From assembly GCF_001422545.1 (NCBI RefSeq), contig NZ_LMLE01000006.1, positions 685,295 to 749,294 on the forward strand: a stretch of 64,000 nucleotides of DNA. Direction: 5' to 3'. The DNA comes from Pedobacter sp. Leaf41 (GTDB lineage: Bacteria; Bacteroidota; Bacteroidia; Sphingobacteriales; Sphingobacteriaceae). The position numbers and the translations under genes are program-made. Shown here one piece after another: positions 44,401 to 59,400 of the stretch; position 1 is the stretch's first letter, and each line of letters starts with the position of its first letter. Under the pieces are notes generated by a model that saw only the letters and a program-made list of their open reading frames with translations, did not search any database and was not told where the DNA came from.

Positions 44401-47400
44401 CGCCTGCAGGAACAACTTATACCTGGTCGGCACCTTCAACTTCAGGAGGTACAGTTTCAGGAACATCCAGCGGTACAGCAGCAACATCAGTTAATCAAAC
44501 CTTAACCAATACAGGATCAACAACTGCCACAGTTATTTATACCGTAACACCAACCAATGGAATTTGTAGTGGAAATGCGTTTACCATTACCGTTACCATT
44601 GGACCAACAATCACCGCGTCAGCATCTAATCCGGCTGCTATTTGTAGTGGTAATTCATTCTCTGTTTCTCCAACTACGTCAAATGCTAATCTAAAATATA
44701 CCTGGACAGCCAGCCTCTTAAATGGTACTGATGTTACTGGTTTTAGCAATCAAGCCACTTCGGTTTCAGCTCCAATCAGCCAAACGTTAACAAATTCTTC
44801 ATCGATAAATGCTGTAGTTAGATATGTGGTAACGCCAGTGTTGGATAACTGTTCGGGAACTGCCTTTAATATTGATGTAACTGTTCAAAGTGTTATCACT
44901 GCCGGAACAATTGCAGCTAATCAAACCATTTGTGCAAATACTGCTGCTGCGCCAATAACTTCAACCGCTAATGGTACAGGTGGAGGTACATTATCTTACT
45001 TATGGGAAAGCTCTACAAACAGTACCAGCTGGACAATCATTTCCGGAGCAAATTCAGCAGGCTATTCGCCAGGTGTTTTAACTCAAACTACCCAATACCG
45101 TAGAACAACAATATCAACAACCGGAGCGGTAACTTGTCAATCTGCACCTACAACTCCAGTGGTTATAACAGTTGGTACTGCAAGTACGATTTCTACTCAA
45201 CCCGTTAATCAAAATGTAAAAGCTTTAAGTAATGTAACCATTACAGTAGCGGCAACCGGAGGTTCTGGTACACGCCAAATTCAATGGCAAGTGAGTACAG
45301 ATAATGGTGTAAACTTTACCAACATTACCAATAACGCAACTTACAGTGGTGCTACAACTACTGCACTAACCATAACCAGGGTTAACCAAACTATGGAAGG
45401 TTATAAGTACAGGGCGGCTATCACACAATCTGATAATGCTTGTGCGGCAGTAAATTCCACCGCTATTAATTTGACCATAGATTCAGACCGAGATGGTGTG
45501 CCGGATACAATTGATTTGGATGATGACAACGACGGTATAACAGATATCGTTGAAGGCAATACTGACAAAGATGGTGATGGCATACCAAATTATTTAGATG
45601 TTGATTCTGATAATGACGGCATTGTTGATGCAATTGAATCGAATGGAAATCCTGCAAACGACCCTAATAAAGATGGAAGATTTGGAATAGGAACATTTGT
45701 AGATGTAAATGGAAATGGCTTATTGGATTCATTGGATCCGGCAGCAGGCGGAACAGCTTTAGTCATTCAGGATAAAGATAAAGATGGAAAACCCAATTAT
45801 TTAGATCTTGATTCCGACGCAGATGGTATTCCTGATAATTACGAAGCCGCTTTCTACATTGTAGACGGTGATAACGATGGTATCATTGGAACTGGACCGA
45901 TAGTAGATGCTGATGGAGATGGTTTATCAGATTTAAATGATCCAGATTTTGTAGCCATTAGCAGTTTGTTTAATCAGGATCGTGATTTTGATGGTCTTTC
46001 TAATTATTTAGATATTGATGCAGATAACGATGGTATCATTGACAATATTGAAGGTTTACCAACTACAGTGTATGTTGCGCCAACAGGTATTGATACCGAT
46101 GGTGATGGTATTGATAATGCTTATGACATTAATAATGGTGGTGTTGCTTCTGGTTATTCAAATATTGATGGAGGTAGTGCCCCAGATTATGTAGATACTG
46201 ATTCGGAGAATGACGGGTTTAGAGATTGGTTGGAAAACGCGGTAGTAAGTCCGCTGGAAGTTGACGTAAAAAATAACCAAACCGGTGCAAACGGTGCCGA
46301 TGGAATAATGGATGTTTTGCCAGATGCAGATAACGATGGTTTAGCAGATATCTATGATAATGATAATGGAAATCCGAATGTAACCAGGTATGCTACAAAT
46401 GGTGGTCAAACACCAGCCAGCATGCCAAATACACAAGTTCCAGGTGGCGAAAAAGATTGGAGAGCTTCAACAGATTATGATAAAGATGGGGTGCCAGATG
46501 GAGTAGATTTAGATGATGATAACGACGGGATTTTAGATACAGTAGATGGCATATTGGATACAGGTGGTAGAGACGGTTTGCCAAATTATCATGATCTTGA
46601 TTCTGATGGTGATGGTATTCCAGATGTGATTGAAGCTGGTGGTTCTGACCCAGATAATAATGGTTTACCAGGAATTGGTTTAGTTGGAAACAAGGTTGAT
46701 GCAAACGGAATTCCTTTAGCTGCAAATGGCGGTTATACACCGAGAGATAAAGATGGTGATGGTGTTCCAGATTTCTTAGACCTGGATTCTGATAATGATG
46801 GTATTAATGACGTAATTGAAAATGGCGGACCAGACCCCGACGGTGACGGAAAAGCTGGTATCGGTTTTACAAATGATTTTGATAATGATGGAATCAACGA
46901 CTTGGTTGATGATTATAATAACAATACGGGTAGTTTAACTGGTGAACCTTCTGGAACACCAATGACAGTGAAAGATGCGGATGGTGATGGCATTCCGAAT
47001 TATTTAGATATCGATTCTGATAATGATGGTATTTTGGATACTGTTGAAGGTGCCGGCGACCTTGATGGAGATGGAATCCCTAATTTCTTAGATTTAGATT
47101 CTGATGGTGATGGTATTCCCGATAACATCGAGGCACAAGCTACAGCAAACTATATCGCGCCGACTGGAATTGATTCAGATGGTGATGGTTTGGATAATGC
47201 TTATGAAGCAACAAATGGTTTAACTCCGGTAAATAGTGATGGCACAGATCAGCCAGATTATTTAGACTTAGATTCTGATAACGATGGCGATAGCGATACC
47301 ATTGAAGCATACGATACAGACAATGATGGTGTAGCAAATATTGTTGCATCAGGTGCTGATGCTGATAAAGATGGTTTAGATAATAACTTCGATAACAACG

Positions 47401-50400
47401 ATGCCGCATTTAATCCAACTAACGGACAAACGCCTACTTCGTTCCCAAATTTAGACACACCTGGTACACCACAAAGAGATTGGAGAGAAGATTATAACAT
47501 CGCTCCGGTAGCAACCGTACCAGCAACTATTGTTCTAACGGAAGATACGCCAAAAGCAATCACAGGAATTAGTTTTGTAGATCGTGATGCGGGTAATAAT
47601 TCAGTAACAGCTACACTAAGCGTTCCTGCAAATCAGGGTACCTTTGCTGCAACAAGTGAAACAGGTATTGTAATCGGAGGGGCGGGTACAAGGTCAGTTA
47701 CCATTACTGGAACCATTGCAAATATTAACGCCTTTATTGCTGCCAATAAAGTAACATTTACCCCGTTTGCCAACCTAAATGGAAACATTGCTTTAACTAC
47801 GTTGATAAATGATTTAGGCAATACAGGTGGTGCACCTTTAACAGATATCAAAACAACAACATTAAATATTCAGGCAGTTAACGATATTCCAGTAGTTGCA
47901 GATATCAATAAAACAGGAACAGAAGATACGACGGTTCCATTTGCAGCTGCAGATTTTACCAATCAATTCACAGATGTAGATGGTACTTTGGCTAAAGTTA
48001 GGATCAATACTTTACCAACGCCAGCCCAAGGTTTATTAAAACTGAATGGCGTAAATGTTACCGCTAATCAGGAAATATCAGTTGCCGATTTAGCGCTGAT
48101 CACTTTTGTACCAACCGCTAATTTTAATGGTAATGTAACGTTTAGTTACAATGGAAATGATGGCGTGGATTACGCTGCTTCGCCTGCAAATATTATCCTC
48201 TCGATAGCGGCTGTTAATGATAAACCGCTGGTTGGGGTTGTTGGCAAAACAGGAGCGGAAGATGTGATTTTAACCTTTACAGCAACAGATTTTACCAGTC
48301 AATTTACCGATGCAGACGGAGACGCACTAACCAAAGTTAGAATTGAAACATTGCCTCCGGTTTCGCAAGGTATTTTAAAATTGAATGGCGTTGCAGTAAC
48401 TGCAAATCAAGAAATCCTGGTAGCTAATTTAGCTCAGCTTACTTTTGAGCCTTTCGCTAATTACAACGGACCGGTTACCTTTAAGTGGAACGGAAATGAT
48501 GGAACTGAATATGCGGCAACTAATAACAATGTAAACATCGTTTTAACATCTGTTAACGATTTGCCTACAATTTCTCCAATTAATAAAACTACCGCAGAAG
48601 ATGTTCAAATTACCTTCACCTTAAATGATTTTACCAATAATTATTCAGATCCAGAGGGGGATGCATTAAATAAAATCCAGATTAGCAATTTACCACCAAC
48701 AGCGCAAGGTGTTTTATTATTAAACGGAGCTTTGGTTACTGCCGGACAAGAAATACAAGCTGCTGATATTCCGAATTTGGTATTTGTACCGGGTAGTAAT
48801 TTTAATGGTAGTACATCTTTCAGATGGAATGCAAATGACGGAATTGGTTATACCATGCCTGCAAACGTGAACATCACAATTACCCCGGTAAATGATGCAC
48901 CAGTTGTAACAAGCGTTGCAAAATCCGTAAATGAAGATACAACCATTGGTTTTACTGCCGCAGATTTTACCAATAGTTTTACAGATGTTGATGGTAATAC
49001 TTTAACTAAAATCCAGGTTGTAACCTTACCAGCAAATGGCTTGCTAAAATTGAGTGGCGTTAATGTTACCGCCGGTCAGGAAATTGCTTTGGCAGCTTTA
49101 GCTGATATTACTTTTGTACCAGATGCTAACTATAATGGTATAGCAACATTTAAATGGAATGGCTTTGATGGAACAACTTATGCAGTTGCTACTGATAATG
49201 TAAATATTACCATCAACCCGGTTAACGATGCACCGGTTGCGGCAAACGATATCGCCACAGTTGTAGAAGATAATGTATTAAATGTTGCTGCTGGCGCTGG
49301 TCTGTTATCAAATGATAGTGATGTTGACGCAGGAACAACTTTAATAGTTACTGGTTATACCTATACAGGCATAGCGAGCACACCAACAGTTGGTACACCA
49401 TTTACTATTCCAGGCATTGGCTCAATTACCATTAATGCAAATGGAAGTTATCTATTTACTCCGTTAGCGAACTACAGTGGTGCAGTACCAGTAATTACCT
49501 ATAGTATAAGTGATGGTAGCGGCGGAACAGCGACAGCGACTTTAACCATTTCAATTACTCCCGTAAATGATGCGCCAGTTGCGGTTAATGATACAAACGC
49601 TATTCCGGAAGATGCAACTTTAACAGTTACGGCATCGCCAACAACAGGTTTATTGGCTAATGATACAGATGTTGATGGAAATATATTAACAGTTACTGGT
49701 TATACAATTGCAGGTATTTCAGGTATACAAATCTTAGGAACACCAGTAATTATTCCAAATGTTGGTAGTATTAATATTTCGGCAAATGGTGGATATGTTT
49801 TCATACCTGTAGCCAACTTTAATGGCACAGTTCCAATAATTAATTATACAGTTACAGATGGTTCATTAAGTACTACAGCAAACTTAACTTTAACAGTTAC
49901 ACCGGTAAATGATAATCCGATAGCTGTTAATGATGCGGCCACTATTTTAGAAGATGCAACCTTAGCAAGAACAGCTGTAAATGGATTACTGGCAAACGAT
50001 AGTGATGTTGATGCTGGAACAACTTTGGCAGTTACAGGCTTTGCCTATACAGGAATCGTGGGTATGCCAACTATTGGTTCTGAATTCTCAATTCCAGGTG
50101 TAGGGAGCATTACCATTAATGCAGATGGTAGCTACACATTTGTTCCAGTTGCTAATTTTGATGGTGAAGTTCCAGTAATTACCTATACTATAAGTGATGG
50201 TAGCGGCGGAACAGCAACAGCAACTTTAACCATTACGGTTACTCCTGTAAATGATCCGCCAGTTGTTTCTGATGTGCCTAAAACAGGGGCAGAAGATGCA
50301 ACCATCAGCTTTGTTGCCACAGATTTTATAAGCAAATATATAGACGTTGAAGGTAATTCACTTACAAAAATTAAGATCGTGAGTTTACCTGCCAATGGCG

Positions 50401-53400
50401 ATTTAAAATTAGCGGGTGTTAACATTACCGTAAACCAGGAAATAAATCTTACCGATTTAGCGAATATCACTTTTGTGCCATCTGCTAATTTTAATGGAAA
50501 TACAGCTTTTAAGTGGAATGGTTTTGATGGCACAACCTATGCAGATTTAGATGCAAATGTAAACATCACCATCACGCCAGTAAATGATGCCCCGATTGCA
50601 GGTAATGACGTTGCCAGTATTAAACAAGGTGAACAATTAACCATTGCAACGCCAGGGTTATTATCAAATGATATTGATGTAGACGGACAAACCCTAACCA
50701 TTAGCGGTTATACTATTGCAGGCATTGCAGGTACGCAAACTCCAGGAAATGCAGTAATTATTCCGGGCGTGGGAAGCATTACCATCAATACAAATGGCAG
50801 TTTAATGTTTATGGCATTGCCAGGTTACAGCGGTGCTGTTCCATTAATTACCTACACAGTAACCGATGGTTCATTATCAGCTACAGCTACATTATCTATT
50901 TCTGTAGCGATAGATAACCGGGCACCAATTGCGACAAACGATACAAAAATCACAAATGAAGATGTAGTTGCAACTGGAAATGTAAGAACGGATGGTACGC
51001 CAGATTCTGACCCAGACAACGACCCAGTTTCAATTAAAAACTTTAGTATTGATGGAAGCCCGACTTTATATTTACCGGGCAATACCGCAACTATTCCAAA
51101 CGTTGGGCAAATTGTAGTCAATGCTGATGGAAGTTATACTTTCACACCAATAACTAATTTCAATGGAATTGTACCTACCATAACTTATACTTTGGTAGAT
51201 AATCCATTGCCAAGAAATGCTTCGGCAACTGCCGCAGAAACAGCTGCAACTTTAAAAATTACGGTTATTCCTGTAAATGATACACCTGTAATTGTTGGCG
51301 AAACAGAAACAACCGAAGAAGATTCTCCGGGTATTTCTAAAAATTTATTAGCCAATGATAGTGATGTTGATGCTGGAACCACTTTAATAATTACCAGCTT
51401 CGTGGTAAACGGAAATACAATTCCGGTAACAGCAACTCCTGGAACTTTCGCTATTCCTAATTTTGGGATCATCACCATTAACCAAAACGGTAATTATACT
51501 TTCGTGCCAGATGCCAATAAAAATGGTACTGTACCAACTATAACTTATACCGTAAGCGACCAAAGTGGAACAGGAAATGCAACGGCAAGTGGTACATTAA
51601 ATATTACGATTAATGCAGTTAATGATGCTCCAATAGTAGCTGATATAGCTAAATCTGGTTTAGAGGATGCAGTTATTACTTTTGCAGCAGCAGATTTCAC
51701 CGCTCAATTTAGTGATGTAGATACTAATCCATTAGCCGAAATTAAAGTAATTACTTTGCCTGCAAGCGGAACATTGAAGTTGAGCGGAATAGCGATCACT
51801 GCAAATCAAGTAATTAGTGCTGCAAATTTAGCTAACATCACATTTGAACCTAATACTAATTTTAATGGTTCTACAAGCTTTAAATGGAACGGCTCTGATG
51901 GCACATTATATGCAGTGGTTGATGCAAATGTAAACATCAGCATTTCTCCGGTTAACGACCAGCCTTTGGTTAATAATGAAGTTGAGACTATTCTAGAAGA
52001 TGAAACCGGTATTGTTAAAACTGTTGCAAACGGACTTTTATCTAACGATAGTGATGTGGATGGTAATTCACTTGCGATAACAGGTTATACCATTGCTGGT
52101 AATCCAGGCACTGGAACTCCAACTTTGGGAGCGCCATTTATTATTCCAAATGTAGGTACAATTAATATTAGTGGCGATGGAAGTTATTCATTTGCTCCAC
52201 TGGCGAACTATAATGGTTCAGTTCCGGTAATTACTTATACGGTTACAGATGGTCAGGGTCAGCTAAACTCAACTATAACGGGCACTTTAACCATTAACGT
52301 TACTGCGGTAAATGATGCACCAGTTGCCGATAATGATACTGGTAATGTTGATGAAGATGCTACCTTAACGGTAACAGCAGACAATGGTTTAATAGAAAAC
52401 GATACAGATATAGATGGACCAACAAATACCGTTACCGCTTATTCAGTTTCCGGGGTAACAGGTACGCCAATTATTGGTACTCCATTTACAATTCCGAATG
52501 TGGGTAACATTACGATTAATGCAAATGGTAGTTATGTATTTGCACCAGCAGCTAATTATAGCGGAGTTGTACCAGTAATCGTTTACACTTTAACTGATGG
52601 CACATTAACCGCAACTGCAACACTTACCTTAACTATTAATGCAATCAATGATGCGCCAGTTGCAGCAAATGATACAGCGACATTGTTAGAAGATGTTATT
52701 GTTATTACAACAGCAAATAATGGATTGTTAGCTAACGATACAGATGCAGAAGGTCAAACTTTAACTGTTACTGGTTTTACAGTAGCGGGAATTGTCGGAA
52801 CTCAACCTGTAGATGGACCATTTGAAATTCCGAATGTAGGTATCATTACGATCAGTGCAGATGGTAGTTATAGTTTTACACCTGCTCAAAACTATAATGG
52901 AACTACACCAACAATTACATACAACATTAGCGATGGTAATGGCGGAACGGCTTCGGCAACTTTAATATTTACGGTAACACCTGTAAACGATGCCCCAACT
53001 GCAACAAATGATGCAGCTAACATTAACGAGGATGAGACTTTAACCAGAACAGCTGCCAATGGATTATTGGCAAATGATTTAGATATTGACGGGGATGCAT
53101 TTAGTGTAACTAGCTTTACCATTGCTGGTATGGCTGGTGTTCAGGCTGTAGGTACAACGCCTGTCGCAATCACTGGTCAAGGCGGTGTAGCTGTTGGTAC
53201 AATCAGCATTTTGGCAAATGGTAGTTTCACCTTCACACCTGCAGCAAATTACTTTGGTGCGGTTCCAATTATCTCTTATACAGTAAGTGATACAAATGGG
53301 GCAACAGCCACAGCATCGTTATCAATAAATATTGCTTCTGTGAATGATGCACCAACTGCTTCTGCCATACCAATATCTATCACAACACCAGAAGATACCC

Positions 53401-56400
53401 CACAAAATGGATTAATTAATGCAGCAGATGCAGACGGCGATCCATTAACATTTACTTTAACAACACCTCCAGCTAACGGAACTATTTTATTAAATCCTAA
53501 CGGAAATTATACTTATACGCCGAATGCAAATTACAACGGTCCGGATAGCTTTACCATAACTGTAAGTGACGGTAACGGCGGAGCAGCGGTAATTACTGTT
53601 CCTATCACCGTAACACCTGTTAATGATGCGCCAGTTGCCAGTTCTCCTGCAATTACAACTGCAGAAGATACCCCTAAAAATGGTATGGTTACAGCAAGTG
53701 ATGTGGAAGGAAACTCACTTACATATACCCTGAGCACGCCTCCAACAAATGGTGTTGTGGTAGTAAATACTGATGGCACTTATACTTATACACCAAACGC
53801 AAATTATAACGGGTCTGATAGTTTCACCATTACGGTAAACGATGGCAATGGCGGAATTGCAACAGTAAATATTCCAGTTACGGTAACAGCAGTTAATGAT
53901 ATTCCCGTAGCAACATCGCCTGCAATTACTACTGCAGAAGATACCCCTAAAAGTGGATTAATTACCGTTTCAGATGCTGATGGAGACGCATTAACGATAA
54001 CGATTACGACACCGCCAACAAATGGTATCGTAGTGGTAAATCAAGATGGTACTTATGCCTATACACCAAATGTAAATTATAATGGTAGCGATAGCTTCAC
54101 TGCAACTGTTTCTGATGGAAAAGGGGGAACAACAACCGTAACTATTCCAGTTACAATAACTTCAGTTAATGATGTTCCTGTAGTTAATTCTCCTGCGGTA
54201 TCAACGCTTGAGGATACCCCTAAAAATGGAGCAATTACTGTTACGGATGCTGATGGCGACCCATTAACATTTACGGTAACTATAGTACCAACAAAGGGAA
54301 CAGTAATTGTAAATGCAGATGGTACTTATGTTTACACGCCAAATACGAATTACAATGGTACAGATAGTTTTGTAACTAGGGTAAGTGATGGCAATGGTGG
54401 AATTGTTAGCGTAACCACTTTAATTACGGTAACACCTGTAAATGATGCACCTGTAGCAAGTTCACCTGCAATTATTGTGAGTGAAGATACCCCTAAAACC
54501 GGTGTAATTACAGCAACTGATGTTGATGGAGATACACCACTTTATACGGTAACTACGGCCTCATTACACGGAACGGTAATTGTAAATGCAAACGGAACAT
54601 ATACTTACACACCAGTTGCTAATTATAATGGTGCGGATAGTTTCATAGTTACGGTGAGTGATGGTAACGGTGGTAGTACAACAGTTACTATCCCGGTAAA
54701 TGTAACCCCTGTTAATGATGCGCCAGTGGCAAGTTCTCCTGCAATTACTACTGCTGAGGACACATCAAAAAACGGAACTGTAACAGCAACCGATGTTGAT
54801 GGCGATGTATTAACTTATATCCTTACAACTCCACCTGCATACGGAAGTGTAGTCGTAAATACAAACGGAACATACACATATACACCAAATGCCAACTTCA
54901 ATGGAAACGATAGCTTTACCATTACAGTAAGTGATGGAAATGGTGGAAGTACAAACGTTATCATTCCTGTTAGTGTAACCCCAACTAACGACAACCCAAT
55001 TGCGACTAACGATAGCCAAACAATATTGGAAGATGGTAATGCAACCTTAATCAATGTTCTTGCCAATGATAATAGCGGACCTGATACAGGCGAAACGTTA
55101 ACAGTAACGTCTATCACACAACCAGCAACAGGAGGTATGGTTAGCTTGGCAAATGGTGTGGTAAGTTTCACATCTGCAGTTAATTTTAATGGAAACACTA
55201 GTTTCACTTATACCATATCAGATGGAAATGGTGGAACTGCAACTGCGACTGTGAACTTAGCCATTACGCCAGTAAACGATGTGCCATCATTTACTAAAGG
55301 TGCAGACCAGATTGTAAATGCAACAGCTGGTACACAAACTTTAACTACCTGGGCAAGTGAAATAAGTGCTGGTCCGGCAGATGAAGTAGCTACCCAAACG
55401 CTAAACTTCATTGTATCAAATAATAACAACAGCTTATTTACAACTCAGCCTGCAATTGCTGCAAATGGTACATTAACCTATAATCCAGCTGGTAATTTTG
55501 CAGGTAAAGCAACGGTAACCGTAGCTATTCACGATAATGGAGGCGTAACAAATGGTGGAGTAGACCAAAGTGATACCCAAACCTTTGTAATCTCAATTAA
55601 ACCAGTTGGCATAACTGATGATGTGACTACTTTGGCCAATACACCAGTGAATACTGATGTAAAAGCTAATGATGGTGCAACAGCAAGCAACGCGAGCGTT
55701 CTTGCGACAAATGGAGCGCACGGAACCACGGCTGTAGACGCAAGTGGAAAAGTAACCTACACACCAAATACCGGTTATACCGGATTGGATAGTTACACTT
55801 ATACTTTAAGTACGCCAGATGGTGTTGTGAGTGATCCAATTACTGTAAATGTAAGTATTGCTCCATCGGTAGTATTATCTGGTCCGGCAACAGTGAACGA
55901 AAACGCTGGGACAGTAAATTACACGGTAACCTTAACAGGAACTCCTGGAACAGTTTTAACAGCGCCAGTTACCGTACAAACCGGAATTACACCTAATACC
56001 GCTAGTAGTGCGGATTACACCTTCACTTCATCAACAATCACATTCCCAATAGGGGCAACTGTTGGGGCTGCAAGTGGAATAATCAATTTCCCAGTTACTA
56101 TTGCAGATGATAATATCGTTGAAACTGCAGAAACCTATACCATTAATATTGGATCGCTCACTGGTCCTGCTTCTTTAGGAACAAGTACATTAATTACAGC
56201 GATTACCGATAATGACACTTCAATTGCTACTATTACAGCAGGTATACAAGGCAACGAGAATGGACCAATTAACGGAACATTTACAGTTACATTAAATAAT
56301 CCATCATCGACTGATACACAAATTACCTACGCCTTAACAGGAACCGCAAACGAAGGTTCAGATTTCGATGCCATTGCGTCTAAAACGATAACCATTCCGG

Positions 56401-59400
56401 CAGGTGAAACTACCGCCACAATTACAGTTAATGTTAAACCTGATTTATTGACAGAAGGAACAGAAACGGTTATCGCACAATTATTAACGCCATCAACTGG
56501 AGCTATTACGGTTAATCCTGCAACTGCAACGGTTAATATTTTAGATAACAATAGCGCAAGCGTAAGTATTTCTGCTACACCTATTAGTTATGATGAAGCT
56601 GCAGGAACTGCAACATTTAACATTGTGTTGAATAATGCTGTTCAAGATGCCTTCACCGTTACCTATGCAACGGCAGATGGAACTGCAAAAGCAGGTTCAG
56701 ATTATACCTCAACAACCAATGATCATATTTTTGCTGCTGGTTCGCCAGCGGGAACAGTCTTTACTTTCACGGTTCCTATTCTCAATGATAATGTAGTTGA
56801 GCAATCTGAATCATTTACTGCATCCATCATTAATGTAACTGGTACTTTGGTAACTATTGCCAATGCGACCACTACCGCAACAATTACAGATACAGATGCT
56901 TCGGTAGTAACCATTACTGCTGGTACAAATGGAAATGAAAGCGGACCAGCAAATGGAACATTTATAGTTACTTTAGCCAATCCATCATCTATTGATACAG
57001 AGGTAACCTATAACTTAAGTGGTACTGCAACAGAGGGTGATGATTATACCATCATCGGTACTAAAACAATCATTATACCTGCAGGTGCTACAACGGGAAC
57101 GATTATCATTCCAATTAATGCGGATGCAAGTGTTGAAGGCACTGAAACTGTAATTGCAACTTTAGTAGCAACTAATAATGCACTTGTTGCCATCACGCCA
57201 AGTGCGGTAAATAAAACCGCAAGTATAGATGTTTTCGACAATAATGCAGCAGCGGTAAGCATTTCTACAACACCTGTGATTAATGAAAATTCGGGTACGG
57301 CTACTTTTACAGTTACTTTAAATGCTGCGGTTCAAAGTTCATTTACAGTTAGATATGCTACTGTAGATGGAACTGCAAAAGCTGGTACAGGTTTAGATTA
57401 TACTGCAACTTCTGGTACATTTACCTTTGATGCAGGTTCTGCCGCTGGAACAACCAAAACCTTTATTGTTCCAATTAATAATGATAACACAGTTGAAATC
57501 GATGAAAGTTTCAGTGCTGCTTTAAGCGATATTACCGGAGGTTTGGTAACCATTGAAACGGCAAGCACAACGGTAACCATTAATGATAATGATACTGCTG
57601 TTGCTTCAATTGTTTCTGGTGTAAATGGTGATGAAACTGGTGCGGTTAATGGAACATTCATTGTTAAATTAAGCAATCCATCATCAACACCTACAACAAT
57701 AACTTATTCTTTAAGCGGAACAGCTACAGAAGGTGATGATTACGATGCGATAACTACCAAAACAATTACTATCCCAGCAGGTCAGGTTACCGGAACAATT
57801 ACAATTCCGGTAAAAGTAGATGCACTTACCGAAAGTACAGAGACCGTTATTGCAAATCTTGTATCTACTACAAGTACTCTGGTAACGCTTACCACTTTAC
57901 CTGCAGATCGAACGGCATCAATTGATATTATAGATGCCAATACTGCAAGTGTAAGTATTGCTACCACACCAACTGTAAATGAATTGGCTGCAACAGCAAC
58001 CTTCAGTATAACCTTAAATAATGCTGTTCAAAATGCTTTTAGTGTTAATTATGCAACAGGTAATGGTACAGCAACTGCTGGATTAGATTATACCGCGACT
58101 AACGGAACGTTAACATTCCCTGCCAATTCGCCGGCAGGAACAGTATTAACATTTACAGTTCCAATTACAGTAGATAACATTGCTGAAGTTTCAGAAACCT
58201 TTAGCGCTACCTTAAGTGGAATTACCGGAGGTGTGGTGATCATCAGCAATGCCACAGCAACGGCAACAATTATTGATAATGATGCAGCAACGGTCAAAAT
58301 TACCGCAGGTGTAAATGGAAATGAGAGTGGAAATGTACCAGGTACATTCACGGTTACGTTGAGCAATCCATCGTCTACCGATACGGAAATTACCTATGCA
58401 TTAGGTGGCACTGCCGACGAAGGAGATGACTACACTTCAATTACAACCAAAACAATAATTATCCCAGCGGGTTCAACAACTGGCACGATTACTATTCCAG
58501 TAAAAACTGATGCTATAGTAGAAGGGGTTGAAAATGTAATTGCAACTTTAATTGCTACAAATAGTACTTTAGTTACGGTTGCGGCAAGTCCGACAGATAA
58601 AACAGCAACCGTTAATATTCTTGATAATACATCAGCAACTGTTTCTATTTCTGCAACCAGCAATGGGGCGGAGCCTGCAACGGCAGGTTCATTTACTTTC
58701 ACTTTAAGTAATGTATCAACAACAGATACGCAAATTACTTATGGTGTAACGGGAACTGCAAGCAGCGGACCTGATTATACCGCTATCGGTACAACGGTTA
58801 TCATCCCGGCGGGACAAACTACGGCAACTGTTCAAGTGCAAGTTTTAGAAGATGCGATTTCAGAATCTACAGAAACAGTAGTGTTAACAATGCTTGCTGC
58901 AACTAACAATGCTTTAATAACCGCAAACACCACGCCTTCTACCATAAACATTACAGATAACGATGTTGCAACCGTTGCAATAAACAATATCACCGTTGCC
59001 GAAAGTGCTGGTAATGCAACTTTCACAGTAACCTTAACAGGAAATGTGCAGGAGGCGTTCACGGTTAACTTTGCTACTGTAAATTTATCAGCCTTAGCAG
59101 GAACAGACTATACCGCAACAACAGGTTCTGTTACTTTCCCAGCTGGCGCTGTAACAGGATCAACTCAAACATTTACTGTTCCAATAATTGATGATAACTT
59201 TACTGAACTTGGAGAAACATTTACTGCAACCTTGACAGGTGTAAGTGTTGGTTCTGTGGTAACGATACCAGTTGTTGGAGCTGCCGGAACTGCAACTATT
59301 ACAGATAATGATGCGGCAAGTGTAGCCATCAATAGTGTAGCTGTTTTAGAAAGTGCGGGTAACCTAACGTTTACAGTTACCTTAACAGGAAATGTTCAGG

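Noticed and set aside
44281..44505. Plus-strand 74-codon frame inside the giant gene
   Set aside because: It is out of frame with the continuous large reading frame, which keeps Ig-like sequence through this stretch.
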